From Pseudomonadota bacterium (GTDB lineage: Bacteria; Myxococcota_A; Polyangia; Fen-1088): a DNA stretch of 38,612 nucleotides. Location of the stretch: assembly GCA_017881315.1 (NCBI GenBank), contig JADGRB010000018.1, forward strand, positions 1 through 38,612. Direction: 5' to 3'. The translations under genes and the position numbers were made by a program. Positions within the stretch are counted from its first letter, which is position 1; the number at the start of each line of letters is the position of its first letter. Of this stretch, positions 8,461-16,882 are shown in pieces. Under the pieces are notes generated by a model. It was given only the letters and a program-made list of their open reading frames with translations. It did no database searches and had not been told where the DNA came from.

Positions 8461-10155
8461 ATGCCGACCGCAAAATCGGATCGCCCGCGGGACAGCGATG
8501 CCCGCGGCGCGACCACCGGGACACGGGGCCCGCTGATTCACGTCAGCACGCGCTGCGCCTCGATCGACGAGTTCGTGGAGAAGTTCTCCGGTTTTGCCTC
8601 CTACGGGGCGCTGGTGTTGCCCGCGGCGGGCGAGCTGCCGGCGGGCACGGAGGGTCGGTTCGTGATTCGCCTAGCCGATCAAACGGTGGCGATGCGCGGG
8701 CGATGCCGGGTCACCGACGTCAAGACGGTGCCGGTGAGCCCGACGGCGACGGGACCGCGTCGCACGCTCCTGCGCGTCGCGCTCTTGGAGATGGAGGAGG
8801 GGAGTCGAACCGTTCACGCCCGGCTGCTGGCCCACCGGCGCGAGTCGGTGCCGCCGCCCGTGACGGCCGGCGAATCGGACCCGACGCTGGTCTCGGCGCA
8901 TGCGCCAGCGCCGCCACCGCCGCTGCGCACGCCACCGCCGCCGCCGGTCGCCGCGCTCGCCCGGACCATGACCATGATCGGCGTGGCCCCCCGAACCGAT
9001 CCGGCCACGGGCAAGAGCATGCCAGCGCCGGCCCCCGTTGCGGCGCTGGCGCGCACGATGATCGGGGTGGCCCCGGCGGTTGGCCCGATCGCGAGCAAGC
9101 CAGCCGTCGTCCCGCCGCCCGCCGAGCGCCGCGTCCCCGGCGCGGCTTTCACGCTACCCGCCAATCCGCTCAGCGCGATGCCGAACGACGATCTGGCCTC
9201 GTTCATCGACAGCACGCTCTTCGAGACCGACGACGACGACGCGACCGCCGAACGGGCCGCCAAACCGCCTGCCGAGGCCGATTTGCCGATCGAAGAAGGC
9301 GCCGCCGAACGGGCCGCTCCGGCCGCCGTCGTCGCCGCCACCGCCGATCGCACCGCGCCGACCGCCGTCGCCGTCGCGGCCGATCGCGCCGCACCAACCG
9401 CCGTCGTGGGGACCGCCGAGCACACCAGTCGGGTCGGTCTGCGCATGCCGCAAGCGCGACACCTGGCCGTTCGCGCCGCGCCGTATGCGGTCTGCCTGGT
9501 CGTTGGGCTACTCATCGGCCGCGCCTGGCTCGCACCGTCGCGCACCTCGACGCCCACGCCCATCGCCACTGCCGCTCCGGCGGCGGCCGTCGCCCCTACG
9601 CCCGCGCCCACCTCTGGGTCGAAGCCGGTGCCGGTCGTCGAGCCCGCGCGGTCGAAGCCCGCAACGCCCATCGCGGCCCCCGCGACCGAGGCCCCTGCGA
9701 CCGAAGCCCCCGCGACCGGCAACTGCACCGCGCGGATCGTCACCGAGCCGGCCGACGCGAAGGTCGTCTGGGGCGGAAAGGTCCTCGGTCAGAGCCCGAT
9801 CGAATCCGCGCGCGTCCCGTGTGGCGCCGGGACGGTGACCATCGAGCGCGAACGCTATCAGCCCGTCACCCGGGACGTGACCGCCGAGCCGGGCGCGGCG
9901 ACCGTCGTCTCGCAACGGCTGCGCCGACCGCCCGCCACCCTGATCGTGAACTCGTCCCCCCCCCGCGCCTACGTCGCGGTCAACGATCAGATGCTCGGGG
10001 CGGCGCCACGACGACTCGCCGCCTCGCGCTTCGAGCAGGTGTCTATCCGGGCCACCTTCCCCGGCTACCTGCCCTGGACCAAGAAGATCTACCTCAAGGA
10101 GCCCACCACCACGATCACCGCGCAGCTGGTACCGACCGGCCGCCGCGGTCGGTAA
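8461..10155 (+). CDS. PilZ-like / transmembrane / PEGA domain protein
   Basis: A 564-residue membrane protein of modular build. Residues about 20-125 form a PilZ-like beta domain (LIHVSTRCASIDEF to RTLLRVALLEM) like those multiplied in myxobacteria. A Pro/Ala-rich linker (130-330) carries a twice-repeated motif ALARTM-x-x-MIGVAP-like (about 163-177 and 193-205). One transmembrane helix follows (about 334-356). A second Pro/Thr/Ala linker holds an APATEAPATEAPATG repeat. Two PEGA-type repeats end the chain (about 420-564), with the SxPPRAYVAVND and LGQSPIE patterns typical of the fold. PEGA domains often lie outside the membrane near wall or S-layer material. ATG 8461 was chosen; in-frame GTG codons at 8446, 8449 and 8452 are alternatives. 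A cytoplasmic sensor reaching the periplasm is an inference. Confidence 0.75.
   Translation: MPTAKSDRPRDSDARGATTGTRGPLIHVSTRCASIDEFVEKFSGFASYGALVLPAAGELPAGTEGRFVIRLADQTVAMRGRCRVTDVKTVPVSPTATGPRRTLLRVALLEMEEGSRTVHARLLAHRRESVPPPVTAGESDPTLVSAHAPAPPPPLRTPPPPPVAALARTMTMIGVAPRTDPATGKSMPAPAPVAALARTMIGVAPAVGPIASKPAVVPPPAERRVPGAAFTLPANPLSAMPNDDLASFIDSTLFETDDDDATAERAAKPPAEADLPIEEGAAERAAPAAVVAATADRTAPTAVAVAADRAAPTAVVGTAEHTSRVGLRMPQARHLAVRAAPYAVCLVVGLLIGRAWLAPSRTSTPTPIATAAPAAAVAPTPAPTSGSKPVPVVEPARSKPATPIAAPATEAPATEAPATGNCTARIVTEPADAKVVWGGKVLGQSPIESARVPCGAGTVTIERERYQPVTRDVTAEPGAATVVSQRLRRPPATLIVNSSPPRAYVAVNDQMLGAAPRRLAASRFEQVSIRATFPGYLPWTKKIYLKEPTTTITAQLVPTGRRGR
10131..10153. terminator. GC-rich hairpin at a convergent gene end, possible terminator
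   Basis: ACCGACCG (10131-10138) and CGGTCGGT (10146-10153) are perfect inverted arms around a seven-base loop and overlap the PEGA gene's stop. No T-run follows on either strand. It lies next to the 31-base convergent gap before the carboxypeptidase stop, where a terminator is expected. Confidence 0.35.
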
Positions 10156-10186
10156 CGCGAAAGACCGGCCGCACCTTGTCGGCCGC

Positions 10187-12094
10187 TCAGTGCGGCGCCG
10201 CGGGGATGACGATGCGCGGAAGCACCGGCGAAGCCGCCCGCCGATCGCGCTCCTTGCGCAAGACCGCATCGACGGGATCTTCGTGCGCCTGGTTGGACGC
10301 CCCTGGCGTGGGCGGCGGCGCCTGGTTGGACGCCCCCGGCGTGGGCAGCGCCTCTTCTTGTCCCTCGCTCACCTCTTCGCCGGCCTCGAAGTCCGGCGTC
10401 ACGGCGGGCGGGGCAGTCACTGCGCCAAGATCGATCTGCTCGCCGTGTGCCTCGCGCGCGTAGCGCATCATCGCGTTAACGCAGCCGACCTGAGCGCCGC
10501 GTACCGCCGCCAAGCTGTGGCCGTGGAGGCCTTCCACCAGGATCGAAAATACGAGCACGTCCGGACCATCGCCGACCAGCCCCGACAGGCACGACTTGCC
10601 GTGCAGCGTTCCGGTCTTGGCGCGAACCCGCTGGGCCGCGAGCGTCCCCTTGAATCGGTTGCGGGTGGTGCCGTCGATGCCACCCACCGAGAGCGATTGC
10701 AGGAGCTCGGGTCCGATGCGCGGATCCAGATAGAGCGCACGCAGCAGCGCCGCCATCGAGGCGGCGGTGATTCGGTTCGCGTGACCGAGGCCCGAGCCGT
10801 TACGCGGAACGTAACTGCCCGGCGGAAGACCGAGCTCGCCGATCACCTCGCGCAGAAGGCGCACGCCCTTGTCGCCGGTGGGTGCGCCGCCATAGACCTC
10901 GGCACCCGCCGCTTCGAGTACCCGCTCCGCGTAATCGTTCTCGGAATCCTTGTTGATCTTGCGCAGCAGGATGCCGAGCGGCGCCGACTCGTGCAGCACG
11001 TAGAGCGACCGCACCCGCCCCGGCCGGAGCGCCGGCGTCGGTTCGACCCGCGCGTCGTCGCGCACCGCGATCCCGGCGGCCACCAGCGACGCCCGCATCA
11101 ACGCCGCCGCGTAGAGCGCCTGCTGCGGGACGCGGCGACGGAAGATCAGACCGCCTCGGACGGTCGAAACGCGACCGTCGACGTCGACGGCAATTCGAGA
11201 GCCGGCCACCGACAGGCGCACCGACACGTGCGAGTGGCCGTGCGTCTTGGTGTGCGCGCCATTGTGGATGACGAACGACGGATCGGCGGGCGTGGTCGTC
11301 ACCTCGGCGGGCGCGCCCGCTTCGGCGGCCGGTCGGACCCGGACCAACATGAGGCCGTGGTTCACGACCAACGGCGGGCGCGGCGAAAGCGCGCCGCGCG
11401 GCGCTTCTGCCAGCGCGTCGGCCTCGCCGCCCGATTCGTCGTCCGCCGGCGCCTCCTCGTCGGCGACCGGTTCGTCGGCGCCGATCCGGCGGGGATCCGC
11501 CACCACGGCGCCCGCGATGCTGCGCACCCCGCGCCGCGCCAGCGCCGCGGCCAGCGCGTCGAGATCGCCGCTGCGCACGGTCGGATCGCCGCTGCCACGC
11601 AGATAGACGTCGCCGACCACCACCCCCTCGGCGGTCGGCGCGGGACCGGAGAGCTCGGTACGAAACCTCCAGTCGGCGCCGAGGCGCATGAGCGCGGTGG
11701 TGGTGGCCAGCACCTTCTGGTTCGACGCCGGATCCATCAGGATCCCATCACGGGTCTCGAAGAACAGCCGGCCGGTGCGCGCCTCCATCACCCGCATTCC
11801 GACCCGGGTCCGGCGCAGGGCGCTGTCGTGCAAGATCTCGCGCAGCGCGGCCTGCATGCGAAGGATGCGATCGCGGTCGCGATCGCCGGCCGCCGGCTCC
11901 GGCGCGTCCTCGGCGCCGTGGGCGTGCTTGCCCGGCGTCGCATCGCCGCCGTGGGTGTGCTTGCCGGGCGTCGCATCGCCGCCGCGGTGGGATTTGGCCG
12001 GCGTCTCCTGCGGCTGGCAGCAGGCTGTCGCGGCGCGGGCCCCTGGTGTCGCAGCGAGCAGAGCGCCGAGGACGATCCAGAAGCCCAGTCGCAT
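10187..12094 (-). CDS. dacB: PBP4-type D-alanyl-D-alanine carboxypeptidase/endopeptidase
   Basis: A 635-residue periplasmic penicillin-binding protein of the peptidase S13 (PBP4/DacB) family, which trims or cleaves D-Ala-containing peptidoglycan stems. The signal peptide runs to about AARA at residues 21-24. The three active-site motifs are visible: SNQK (nucleophile Ser and Lys), SEN (KDSENDYAE) and KTG (RAKTGTLHG). A long inserted region between the first two motifs is usual for class C PBPs. Oddities: a His-rich tandem repeat right after the signal peptide (HRGGDATPGKH units), a Glu/Asp/Ala-rich insert, and a C-terminal PTPGASNQA repeat. Its ATG shares one base with the TGA of the SUMF1-like gene (TGATG), so translation is probably coupled to that protein. 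Confidence 0.93.
   Translation of the reverse strand: MRLGFWIVLGALLAATPGARAATACCQPQETPAKSHRGGDATPGKHTHGGDATPGKHAHGAEDAPEPAAGDRDRDRILRMQAALREILHDSALRRTRVGMRVMEARTGRLFFETRDGILMDPASNQKVLATTTALMRLGADWRFRTELSGPAPTAEGVVVGDVYLRGSGDPTVRSGDLDALAAALARRGVRSIAGAVVADPRRIGADEPVADEEAPADDESGGEADALAEAPRGALSPRPPLVVNHGLMLVRVRPAAEAGAPAEVTTTPADPSFVIHNGAHTKTHGHSHVSVRLSVAGSRIAVDVDGRVSTVRGGLIFRRRVPQQALYAAALMRASLVAAGIAVRDDARVEPTPALRPGRVRSLYVLHESAPLGILLRKINKDSENDYAERVLEAAGAEVYGGAPTGDKGVRLLREVIGELGLPPGSYVPRNGSGLGHANRITAASMAALLRALYLDPRIGPELLQSLSVGGIDGTTRNRFKGTLAAQRVRAKTGTLHGKSCLSGLVGDGPDVLVFSILVEGLHGHSLAAVRGAQVGCVNAMMRYAREAHGEQIDLGAVTAPPAVTPDFEAGEEVSEGQEEALPTPGASNQAPPPTPGASNQAHEDPVDAVLRKERDRRAASPVLPRIVIPAAPH
10285..10350. 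repeat. Two 33-bp tandem repeats in the 3' part of dacB
   Basis: Two near-identical 33-base units (10285-10317 and 10318-10350) encode PTPGASNQA twice in the C-terminal tail. The units differ at a few bases and keep the frame. Confidence 0.85.
11915..12005. repeat. 33-bp tandem repeats encoding a His-rich segment of DacB
   Basis: Units at 11915-11947 and 11948-11980 differ at two bases; a third, degenerate unit follows to about 12005. They encode copies of GDATPGKHAHG just after the signal peptide. The His content plus the Cys-Cys just upstream could bind a metal such as Zn; this is inference. Confidence 0.88.
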
Positions 12095-12849
12095 CACCGC
12101 GCGCCGGCGCACCTGAACCCGAGATCGGCGTCGCGGTGCTCCGGTGCCCAGGCGTTCCGGTTGGCGGCGCGCGGCCCGACGAAGTAGCTGCAGCAGGAAC
12201 CGCCCCGGACCACGCGGCGGCCCGGCTCGTCGTCGTACTTGTCTGCCACCCACTCCCAGACGTTGCCGCCCAGATCCAGGGCGCCGTAGGGGCTGGCGCC
12301 GGATGGATACTGTCCCACCGCAACCGGGTGGCCCGGGTTCTTGCCCGCACAGGGACCTTCGCCCTCGAAGTTTCCCCAGTTGGCGCGCGCGCAGTCGGCG
12401 GCGTTTCCCCAGGGGTACTCGCGCCCGTCGGTCCCCCGCGCCGCTTTCTCCCATTCCGCCTCGGTGGGCAGGCGTCCGCCGGCGAAACGACAATAAGCCT
12501 GCGCCTCGCTCCAATCGACGCCGGTGACGGGGAGCTTCGAATCTGCGGCGGCGGCGGGCGGCGGCACGGCGGCGGCCGAGGCCGCGGCGGCGCCGGCGGG
12601 CGAGGGCGCGGGCTTGCAACGGCCCGCCGAGACGCAGAGCGCGTAGTCGCCTCGGGTGACCTCGGTGCGATCGATGGCGAAGGTCTTGACGACGACCTTA
12701 CGCACCGGCCGTTCGTCCTCGTCGCCGCGGGTGCTCCCCTGCGTGAAGGGACCGCCCGGGATCACCACCCGGTCGGGCGCGGGCCGATCGACGCGCGGGT
12801 CACGGGCCGCCGCCAACCAGGCCACGGCGCAGATGAGCCACCGTGCCAT
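12094..12849 (-). CDS. SUMF1/FGE-fold protein, probably not a formylglycine-generating enzyme
   Basis: A 251-residue protein with a hydrophobic N-terminus (possible signal peptide or anchor, residues 1-16) and one sulfatase-modifying-factor domain from about residue 27 to the end. Signatures are VIPGGPFTQGS, FAIDRTEVTRGDYALC, PVTGVDWSEAQAYCRFAGGR, LPTEAEWEKAARG, YPWGN, DLGGNVWEW and LGFRC. True formylglycine-generating enzymes need two Cys about five apart after the VRGGS motif; here GGSCCSYFVGPR has an adjacent pair and no second partner, so sulfatase activation is unlikely. An Ala/Pro-rich insert (about residues 80-102) interrupts the domain. Such domains in myxobacteria often sit in signalling or envelope proteins. 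It lies between the MerR-TPR gene and dacB and overlaps dacB by one base. Confidence 0.85.
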   Translation of the reverse strand: MARWLICAVAWLAAARDPRVDRPAPDRVVIPGGPFTQGSTRGDEDERPVRKVVVKTFAIDRTEVTRGDYALCVSAGRCKPAPSPAGAAAASAAAVPPPAAAADSKLPVTGVDWSEAQAYCRFAGGRLPTEAEWEKAARGTDGREYPWGNAADCARANWGNFEGEGPCAGKNPGHPVAVGQYPSGASPYGALDLGGNVWEWVADKYDDEPGRRVVRGGSCCSYFVGPRAANRNAWAPEHRDADLGFRCAGAR

Positions 12850-12861
12850 TGTCCCGGAAGT

Positions 12862-13776
12862 CTAGTCGAGGCGCGCGATGAGCGCGCGGGCCTGTTCGGC
12901 CCAGGGCGTCTCATCCGCATCGAGCGCCAGATAGCGCTCGAGGTGCGCGCGGGCAGCGGCCCGCCCGCCCAGGCTGTCCAGCGCGACGGCCAGATTGAAA
13001 TGCGCGTCGGCGAAGTCGGGTGTGGTCTGCAAGACCCGACGAAATTCGGCCACCGCCAGCTCGAGATCGCCCGCCTCGAGAACGATGTTGGCCAGGTTGA
13101 AGCGCGCCTCCGGCTGATCGGGATCGATCGCCAGCGCCGCCTCGAAGGCCTCGCGCGCCCCCCCCAGATCCCCGCGACGGTAGGCCAGGCTACCGAGGTT
13201 GGTGCGCGCCGCGGCCAGGCCCGCATCGAGGGCCAGCGCCTGCCGGTAACACTCTTCGGCCCGCGCGTCTCCCGCCTCGCCGCCGCCCTCGGCGCGCGTC
13301 CCCTCGATGAACCAGTCGTAGGCCTGGCGCTTGGGCGCCGCGCCTTCGGCGGATCCGGTCGCCGCCGGCCGCTCGCCGATGGGCGCCGAGCGGATATCCG
13401 AAATCTGGCGGGCCAGCTCGCCGAGACCGAAGTCGAACACCTTCTGGCCGGTCGACTCGAACGCGTTCCCCTCGTCGACGACCACCAGGCGGGTACCGTC
13501 GAATGCGACGCGCATCCGATCGAGCGGGCGGTCGAGGTGCGGCAGCGTCGCGCGCACCTCTTCGATCGCCTTGCGGATCTCGCCGGCCTTGAAGCCCCGG
13601 TCGACCAGCTCCTTGGCGGCCTTCACGCTCACCAAGTCCTGGAACGAGTAGAGCGGCTTTCCCCCACGCCTCACCGAGGGCCCGACGAAACCGACCTGGG
13701 CCCAGTAGCGCAGCTTGCTCTCGGCGACGTCCAGGATCTTCGCCGCGCCGCCGTAGGTGTAGGTCGCTTCTTCCAA
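12862..13776 (-). CDS. MerR-type HTH / TPR fusion protein
   Basis: A 304-residue protein joining a MerR-like winged helix (about residues 5-75: YTYGGAAKILDVAESKLRYW, then LYSFQDLVSVKAAKELVDRG) to a central segment of about 80 residues and then TPR repeats (about 165-300: NLGSLAYRRGDLGGAREAF, ARFNLANIVLEAGDLELA, AHFNLAVALDSLGGRAAA). The HTH half should bind DNA; the TPR half should bind another protein instead of the small effector sensed by ordinary MerR proteins. No ATG or GTG is available at the right place; TTG 13776 gives a start one residue before the HTH begins. It sits second in a four-gene minus-strand operon ending in dacB, 12 bases before the SUMF1-like gene. Control of that operon or of wall genes is an inference. 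Confidence 0.8.
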   Translation of the reverse strand: MEEATYTYGGAAKILDVAESKLRYWAQVGFVGPSVRRGGKPLYSFQDLVSVKAAKELVDRGFKAGEIRKAIEEVRATLPHLDRPLDRMRVAFDGTRLVVVDEGNAFESTGQKVFDFGLGELARQISDIRSAPIGERPAATGSAEGAAPKRQAYDWFIEGTRAEGGGEAGDARAEECYRQALALDAGLAAARTNLGSLAYRRGDLGGAREAFEAALAIDPDQPEARFNLANIVLEAGDLELAVAEFRRVLQTTPDFADAHFNLAVALDSLGGRAAARAHLERYLALDADETPWAEQARALIARLD

Positions 13777-13790
13777 GGGTGATCGCTCGA

Positions 13791-14288
13791 TCAGAATGTC
13801 GCCTCGACGTCGATGTCGATGAAGACTTTCGCGGCCTGCGCGCGAATGGTGATGTGGGTGCTGACCGTCTTGGGCGCGGCGCCGGAGACGCGCTCCGCCT
13901 CCCGCCCCGCCAGGGCCTCGATGTGGGCCGCGGCCTGGCTGTCCGATTCGAGCAGCCCCGCGACCCGGCGCGCCGTCCCCGCGTCGCAGGCGTCGCGAAG
14001 GAGCAGCTCGAGCGCCGGCAGATCGATGGTGAGCATGGTCGAGCCGAAGTAGGCGTCACGGCCGCCACGAACGCTCCGCTGCCCCTCGGAGATCACCTCC
14101 GCACGGGCCAGGACCAGCTCCAGCGCCGCGCGCGAGAGCCGCTCGCGGACCTCGCGCTCGAAGAGCGCAATTCGGGTGGCCCGCGCCATGGGCCGGCGGG
14201 CGGCCAGCGGCGTCGGGACGCCCGAGGGCACGCCCGTCCCGGCCGCCGCCGGGGGGTCGGACGACCGTGAGCGCTTGCGTTCCGTCAT
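13791..14288 (-). CDS. Conserved-looking protein of unknown function
   Basis: Not recognised. From ATG 14288 the product is 165 residues; an upstream TTG (14303) would add five. The N-terminus is Arg/Ser/Pro-rich and low in complexity. From about residue 35 it turns into a helical, Leu/Ala/Arg-rich part (RATRIALFEREVRERLSRAA), followed by ACDAGTARRVAGLLESDSQA and a final beta-like stretch rich in Ile/Val ending in EATF. No signal peptide or membrane segment is seen. It is first in the operon, 14 bases before the MerR-TPR gene, and divergent from the NtrC-type regulator. A helper of that regulator or of the dacB operon is possible. Confidence 0.65.
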   Translation of the reverse strand: MTERKRSRSSDPPAAAGTGVPSGVPTPLAARRPMARATRIALFEREVRERLSRAALELVLARAEVISEGQRSVRGGRDAYFGSTMLTIDLPALELLLRDACDAGTARRVAGLLESDSQAAAHIEALAGREAERVSGAAPKTVSTHITIRAQAAKVFIDIDVEATF

Positions 14289-14312
14289 GACCACAGACAC
14301 CAAGGAACCGGG

Positions 14313-14342
14313 ATCGTATCAAGAGTCATGGGCAGAGCGCAA
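14313..14342 (-). promoter_or_regulatory. Possible sigma-70-type promoter for the dacB operon
   Basis: On the minus strand TTGCGC (14337-14342) and TACGAT (14313-14318) are 18 bases apart, with the -10 about 24 bases before ATG 14288. Each hexamer matches only four or so consensus bases, so this is a weak call. Confidence 0.3.
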
Positions 14343-14375
14343 AAAGCCGCCCCTTGGGGGTATGCTAGCCGTCGC

Positions 14376-15878
14376 ATGTCGCAGGGTCTGGACCTCGGGA
14401 AATACCCGGTGCTGGTGGTCGACGACGAGTCCGACAACCTGGACGCTTTTCGCTTCAACTTCGGGCGAACGTTCCAGCTCCTGCTGGCGGGGAGCGGGGA
14501 AGAGGCGCTGGCGCTGGCGCGGCAGCACGACGTCGCGGCGATCGTCACCGACCAGCGCATGCCCAAGATGACCGGTCTCGACCTGCTCAAGGCGGCGCGG
14601 GAAATCCGGCCCGACGCCGTGGGCATCATCGTGACCGCCTTCACCGACGTCGACGTGCTCATCGAAGCCATCAATCTGGGACGCATCTACCGCTACGTCA
14701 CCAAGCCCTGGGACTCCAAGGAGGTGCGCGGCGTGCTGACCCACGCCGTGGAACGCTTCGCGCTCCAGCGCGAAAACCGGCGCCTGGGCGAGCAGCTGGC
14801 CGCCTACGTGGGGATGCTGTCCAAGGACGCGCACGGCGCCTTCAGCTTCGGCGCCATCGTGGGAGAGTCCCCGGCGCTGCGGGAGGTCCTGACCCGCGTC
14901 GAGCAGGTCGCCAAGACCTCGTCGACGGTGCTCTTGCGTGGCGAGACCGGCACGGGCAAGGAGATGGTGGCGCGCGCCATCCACATCAACAGCGCGCGCG
15001 AATCGCGCCCCTTCGTGCGCCTCAATTGCGGGGCCCTGGCGCCGGGCGTGCTGGAATCGGAGCTCTTCGGCCACGAGAAGGGGTCCTTCACCGGCGCGGT
15101 GGCGCGCCGCCTCGGCCGCTTCGAGCTGGCGGACGGAGGCACGCTGTTCCTCGACGAGGTCGGCGACCTGCCGCTCGACGTGCAGGTGAAGCTGCTGCGC
15201 GTCCTGCAGGAGCGCGAGTTCGAGCGGGTGGGCGGCAGCGAGACCATCAAGGTCGACGTGCGGGTGGTCTCGGCCACCCACCGGGATCTGGAACGGCAGA
15301 TCGCCGACGGCACCTTCCGTGAGGATCTCTACTACCGCCTCAACGTCTTCCCGATTCAGCTGCCGCCGCTGCGCGATCGCCAGAGCGACATTCCGCTTCT
15401 GGCCGAGCACTTCTTGCAAAAGTACGCGCCCGGCGCCGGCAAGCCCGTCCACGGGATCGACGCGGGCGCCGTGGCCGCGCTGACCGGGTATCCCTGGCCG
15501 GGGAACGTTCGCGAGCTCGAGAACCTCATCGAGCGGGCGTTGATCCTGGCCCGCGGCTCGGAGATCACGGCCGCCGATCTGGAGTTCACCCGCCGCCCGT
15601 CGGCGGCTGCGGCTGGGGCACTCGCCGCGACGTCGGCGCAGCGGACCAGCGACGGTGCGCGGCCGCTGGGCGAGCGCCTGCACGAGCAGGAGCGCGGGGC
15701 CATCGTCGCGGCGATCGACAGCGCGCAGGGGAACATCGCGCACGCGGCTCGTGCGCTCGGGATCAACCGCTCGACGCTCTACTACCGCCTGCGCAAGCAT
15801 GGCCTCGAGCACCTCTTGCCCATGCGCGAATCACCGGCCGGGGGCGCCGATCCCACGGGCGCGCCGCCCGCTTCCTAG
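14376..15878 (+). CDS. NtrC-family sigma-54-dependent response regulator
   Basis: A 500-residue bacterial enhancer-binding protein that should activate sigma-54 promoters when phosphorylated. Receiver domain about 10-125: acidic pair Asp16/Asp17, phosphoacceptor Asp59 in TDQRMP, conserved Lys in YVTKPW. AAA+ domain about 160-395: Walker A GETGTGKE at 189-196, sigma-54 contact loop GSFTGA at 236-241 (canonical GAFTGA), Walker B LFLDE with Asp260-Glu261, and the [10 protein letters not shown] sensor II region. Fis-type helix-turn-helix about 447-475 ([26 protein letters not shown], split here only by description). ATG 14376 fits the domain start; ATG 14328 is the alternative. No histidine kinase is adjacent, so its partner is elsewhere. 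gshB follows after 13 bases, probably cotranscribed. Confidence 0.93.
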   Translation: MSQGLDLGKYPVLVVDDESDNLDAFRFNFGRTFQLLLAGSGEEALALARQHDVAAIVTDQRMPKMTGLDLLKAAREIRPDAVGIIVTAFTDVDVLIEAINLGRIYRYVTKPWDSKEVRGVLTHAVERFALQRENRRLGEQLAAYVGMLSKDAHGAFSFGAIVGESPALREVLTRVEQVAKTSSTVLLRGETGTGKEMVARAIHINSARESRPFVRLNCGALAPGVLESELFGHEKGSFTGAVARRLGRFELADGGTLFLDEVGDLPLDVQVKLLRVLQEREFERVGGSETIKVDVRVVSATHRDLERQIADGTFREDLYYRLNVFPIQLPPLRDRQSDIPLLAEHFLQKYAPGAGKPVHGIDAGAVAALTGYPWPGNVRELENLIERALILARGSEITAADLEFTRRPSAAAAGALAATSAQRTSDGARPLGERLHEQERGAIVAAIDSAQGNIAHAARALGINRSTLYYRLRKHGLEHLLPMRESPAGGADPTGAPPAS

Positions 15879-15891
15879 TCAAGATCATCCC

Positions 15892-16836
15892 ATGAAGCTG
15901 CTCTTCGTCATGGACCCGCTGGCACGGCTGCAGATCGCCGGCGACACCACCTTCGCGATCATGCTGGCGGCCCAGGCGCGCGGCCACGAGATCTGGTTCT
16001 GCGAGCCCCGGCACCTTTCGCTCGAGCACGCCGACGCCGTCGCCAGCGCCTGGCCGGTCACCGTCCGGCGGGTCGCCGGCGACCATTACCTGCTCGGCCC
16101 CCAGGGGACGGTGCCGCTCGGCAGCTGCGCCGCCGTGCTCATGCGCAAGGATCCCCCCTTCGACCTCGACTACTACTTCGCGACCCTGCTGCTGGAACGG
16201 GCGCGGGGCGCGACGCTCATCATCAACGACCCGCGCGGGCTGCGCGAGCAAAACGAAAAGCTGACCGTCCTCGAATATCCCGATCTCTGCCCGCCGTCGG
16301 TGGTCACCCGCGAGGCCAGCCGGCTCCGCTCGTTCCTGGCCGAGCAGGGGGGCGAGATGGTGGTCAAGCCTCTGGACGCCTCGGGCGGCTTCGGCGTGTT
16401 CCATGTTCGGCGGGGCGATCCCAACACCGGCGCCATCCTCGAGCAGTCGACCAACCTCGGGCGGCGCTGGACCATGGCGCAGAAGTACCTCCCCGAGGTG
16501 CGCAAGGGCGACAAGCGGATCCTCCTCGTCGACGGTGAGCCCCTCTGCGCGGTGCTGCGCGTGCCGGCGGCCGACGACGCCCGCGGCAACCTCCACGTCG
16601 GCGCGAAGCCGATGGCGACCTCGCTGGACGACCGCGACATCGCCATCGTGAACAAGGTCGGCCCGCGGCTGCGCGAGCGTGGTCACTTCTTCGTCGGACT
16701 GGACGTCATCGGCGGCTGGCTGACGGAGGTCAATGTGACCAGCCCAACCGGCATCCTCGAGGCCAACGCCCTCTACGACGACGCCTACGAGATCAAGGTG
16801 GTCGAGCGGCTCGAAAAGAAGATCGCCGGCCGTTAG
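15892..16836 (+). CDS. gshB: Glutathione synthetase
   Basis: A 314-residue ATP-grasp ligase that joins gamma-glutamylcysteine and glycine. The order of features is that of the prokaryotic GshB family: N-terminal MDPLARLQIAGDTTFAIM, RKDPPFDLDYYFAT (substrate region), NDPRGLREQNEKL, the ATP-binding VVKPLDASGGFGVF, then LDVIGGWLTEVNVTSP near the C-terminus with the metal and glycine-binding residues. Length is normal for the family. ATG 15892 follows the regulator's stop by 13 bases. No gamma-glutamylcysteine synthetase (gshA) is nearby. RimK-like ligases were considered, but the RKDPPFD and INDPRGLR blocks point to GshB. Confidence 0.93.
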   Translation: MKLLFVMDPLARLQIAGDTTFAIMLAAQARGHEIWFCEPRHLSLEHADAVASAWPVTVRRVAGDHYLLGPQGTVPLGSCAAVLMRKDPPFDLDYYFATLLLERARGATLIINDPRGLREQNEKLTVLEYPDLCPPSVVTREASRLRSFLAEQGGEMVVKPLDASGGFGVFHVRRGDPNTGAILEQSTNLGRRWTMAQKYLPEVRKGDKRILLVDGEPLCAVLRVPAADDARGNLHVGAKPMATSLDDRDIAIVNKVGPRLRERGHFFVGLDVIGGWLTEVNVTSPTGILEANALYDDAYEIKVVERLEKKIAGR

Positions 16837-16882
16837 ACACGCCGGCTAGAGAAACGCCGGCTACCGTCGTTTGCGCGGCTTC

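Noticed and set aside
8703-10463. A 586-codon Arg-rich plus frame over the PEGA protein gene
   Set aside because: Frame-shifted shadow with extreme Arg content and no domain pattern.
12094-12849. A functional formylglycine-generating enzyme
   Set aside because: The required Cys pair spacing is missing and no sulfatase is nearby.
16824-16863. Short direct repeat ACGCCGGCTA (16839-16848 and 16854-16863) after gshB
   Set aside because: Only 10 bases, two copies, low complexity and not linked to any mobile-element feature.
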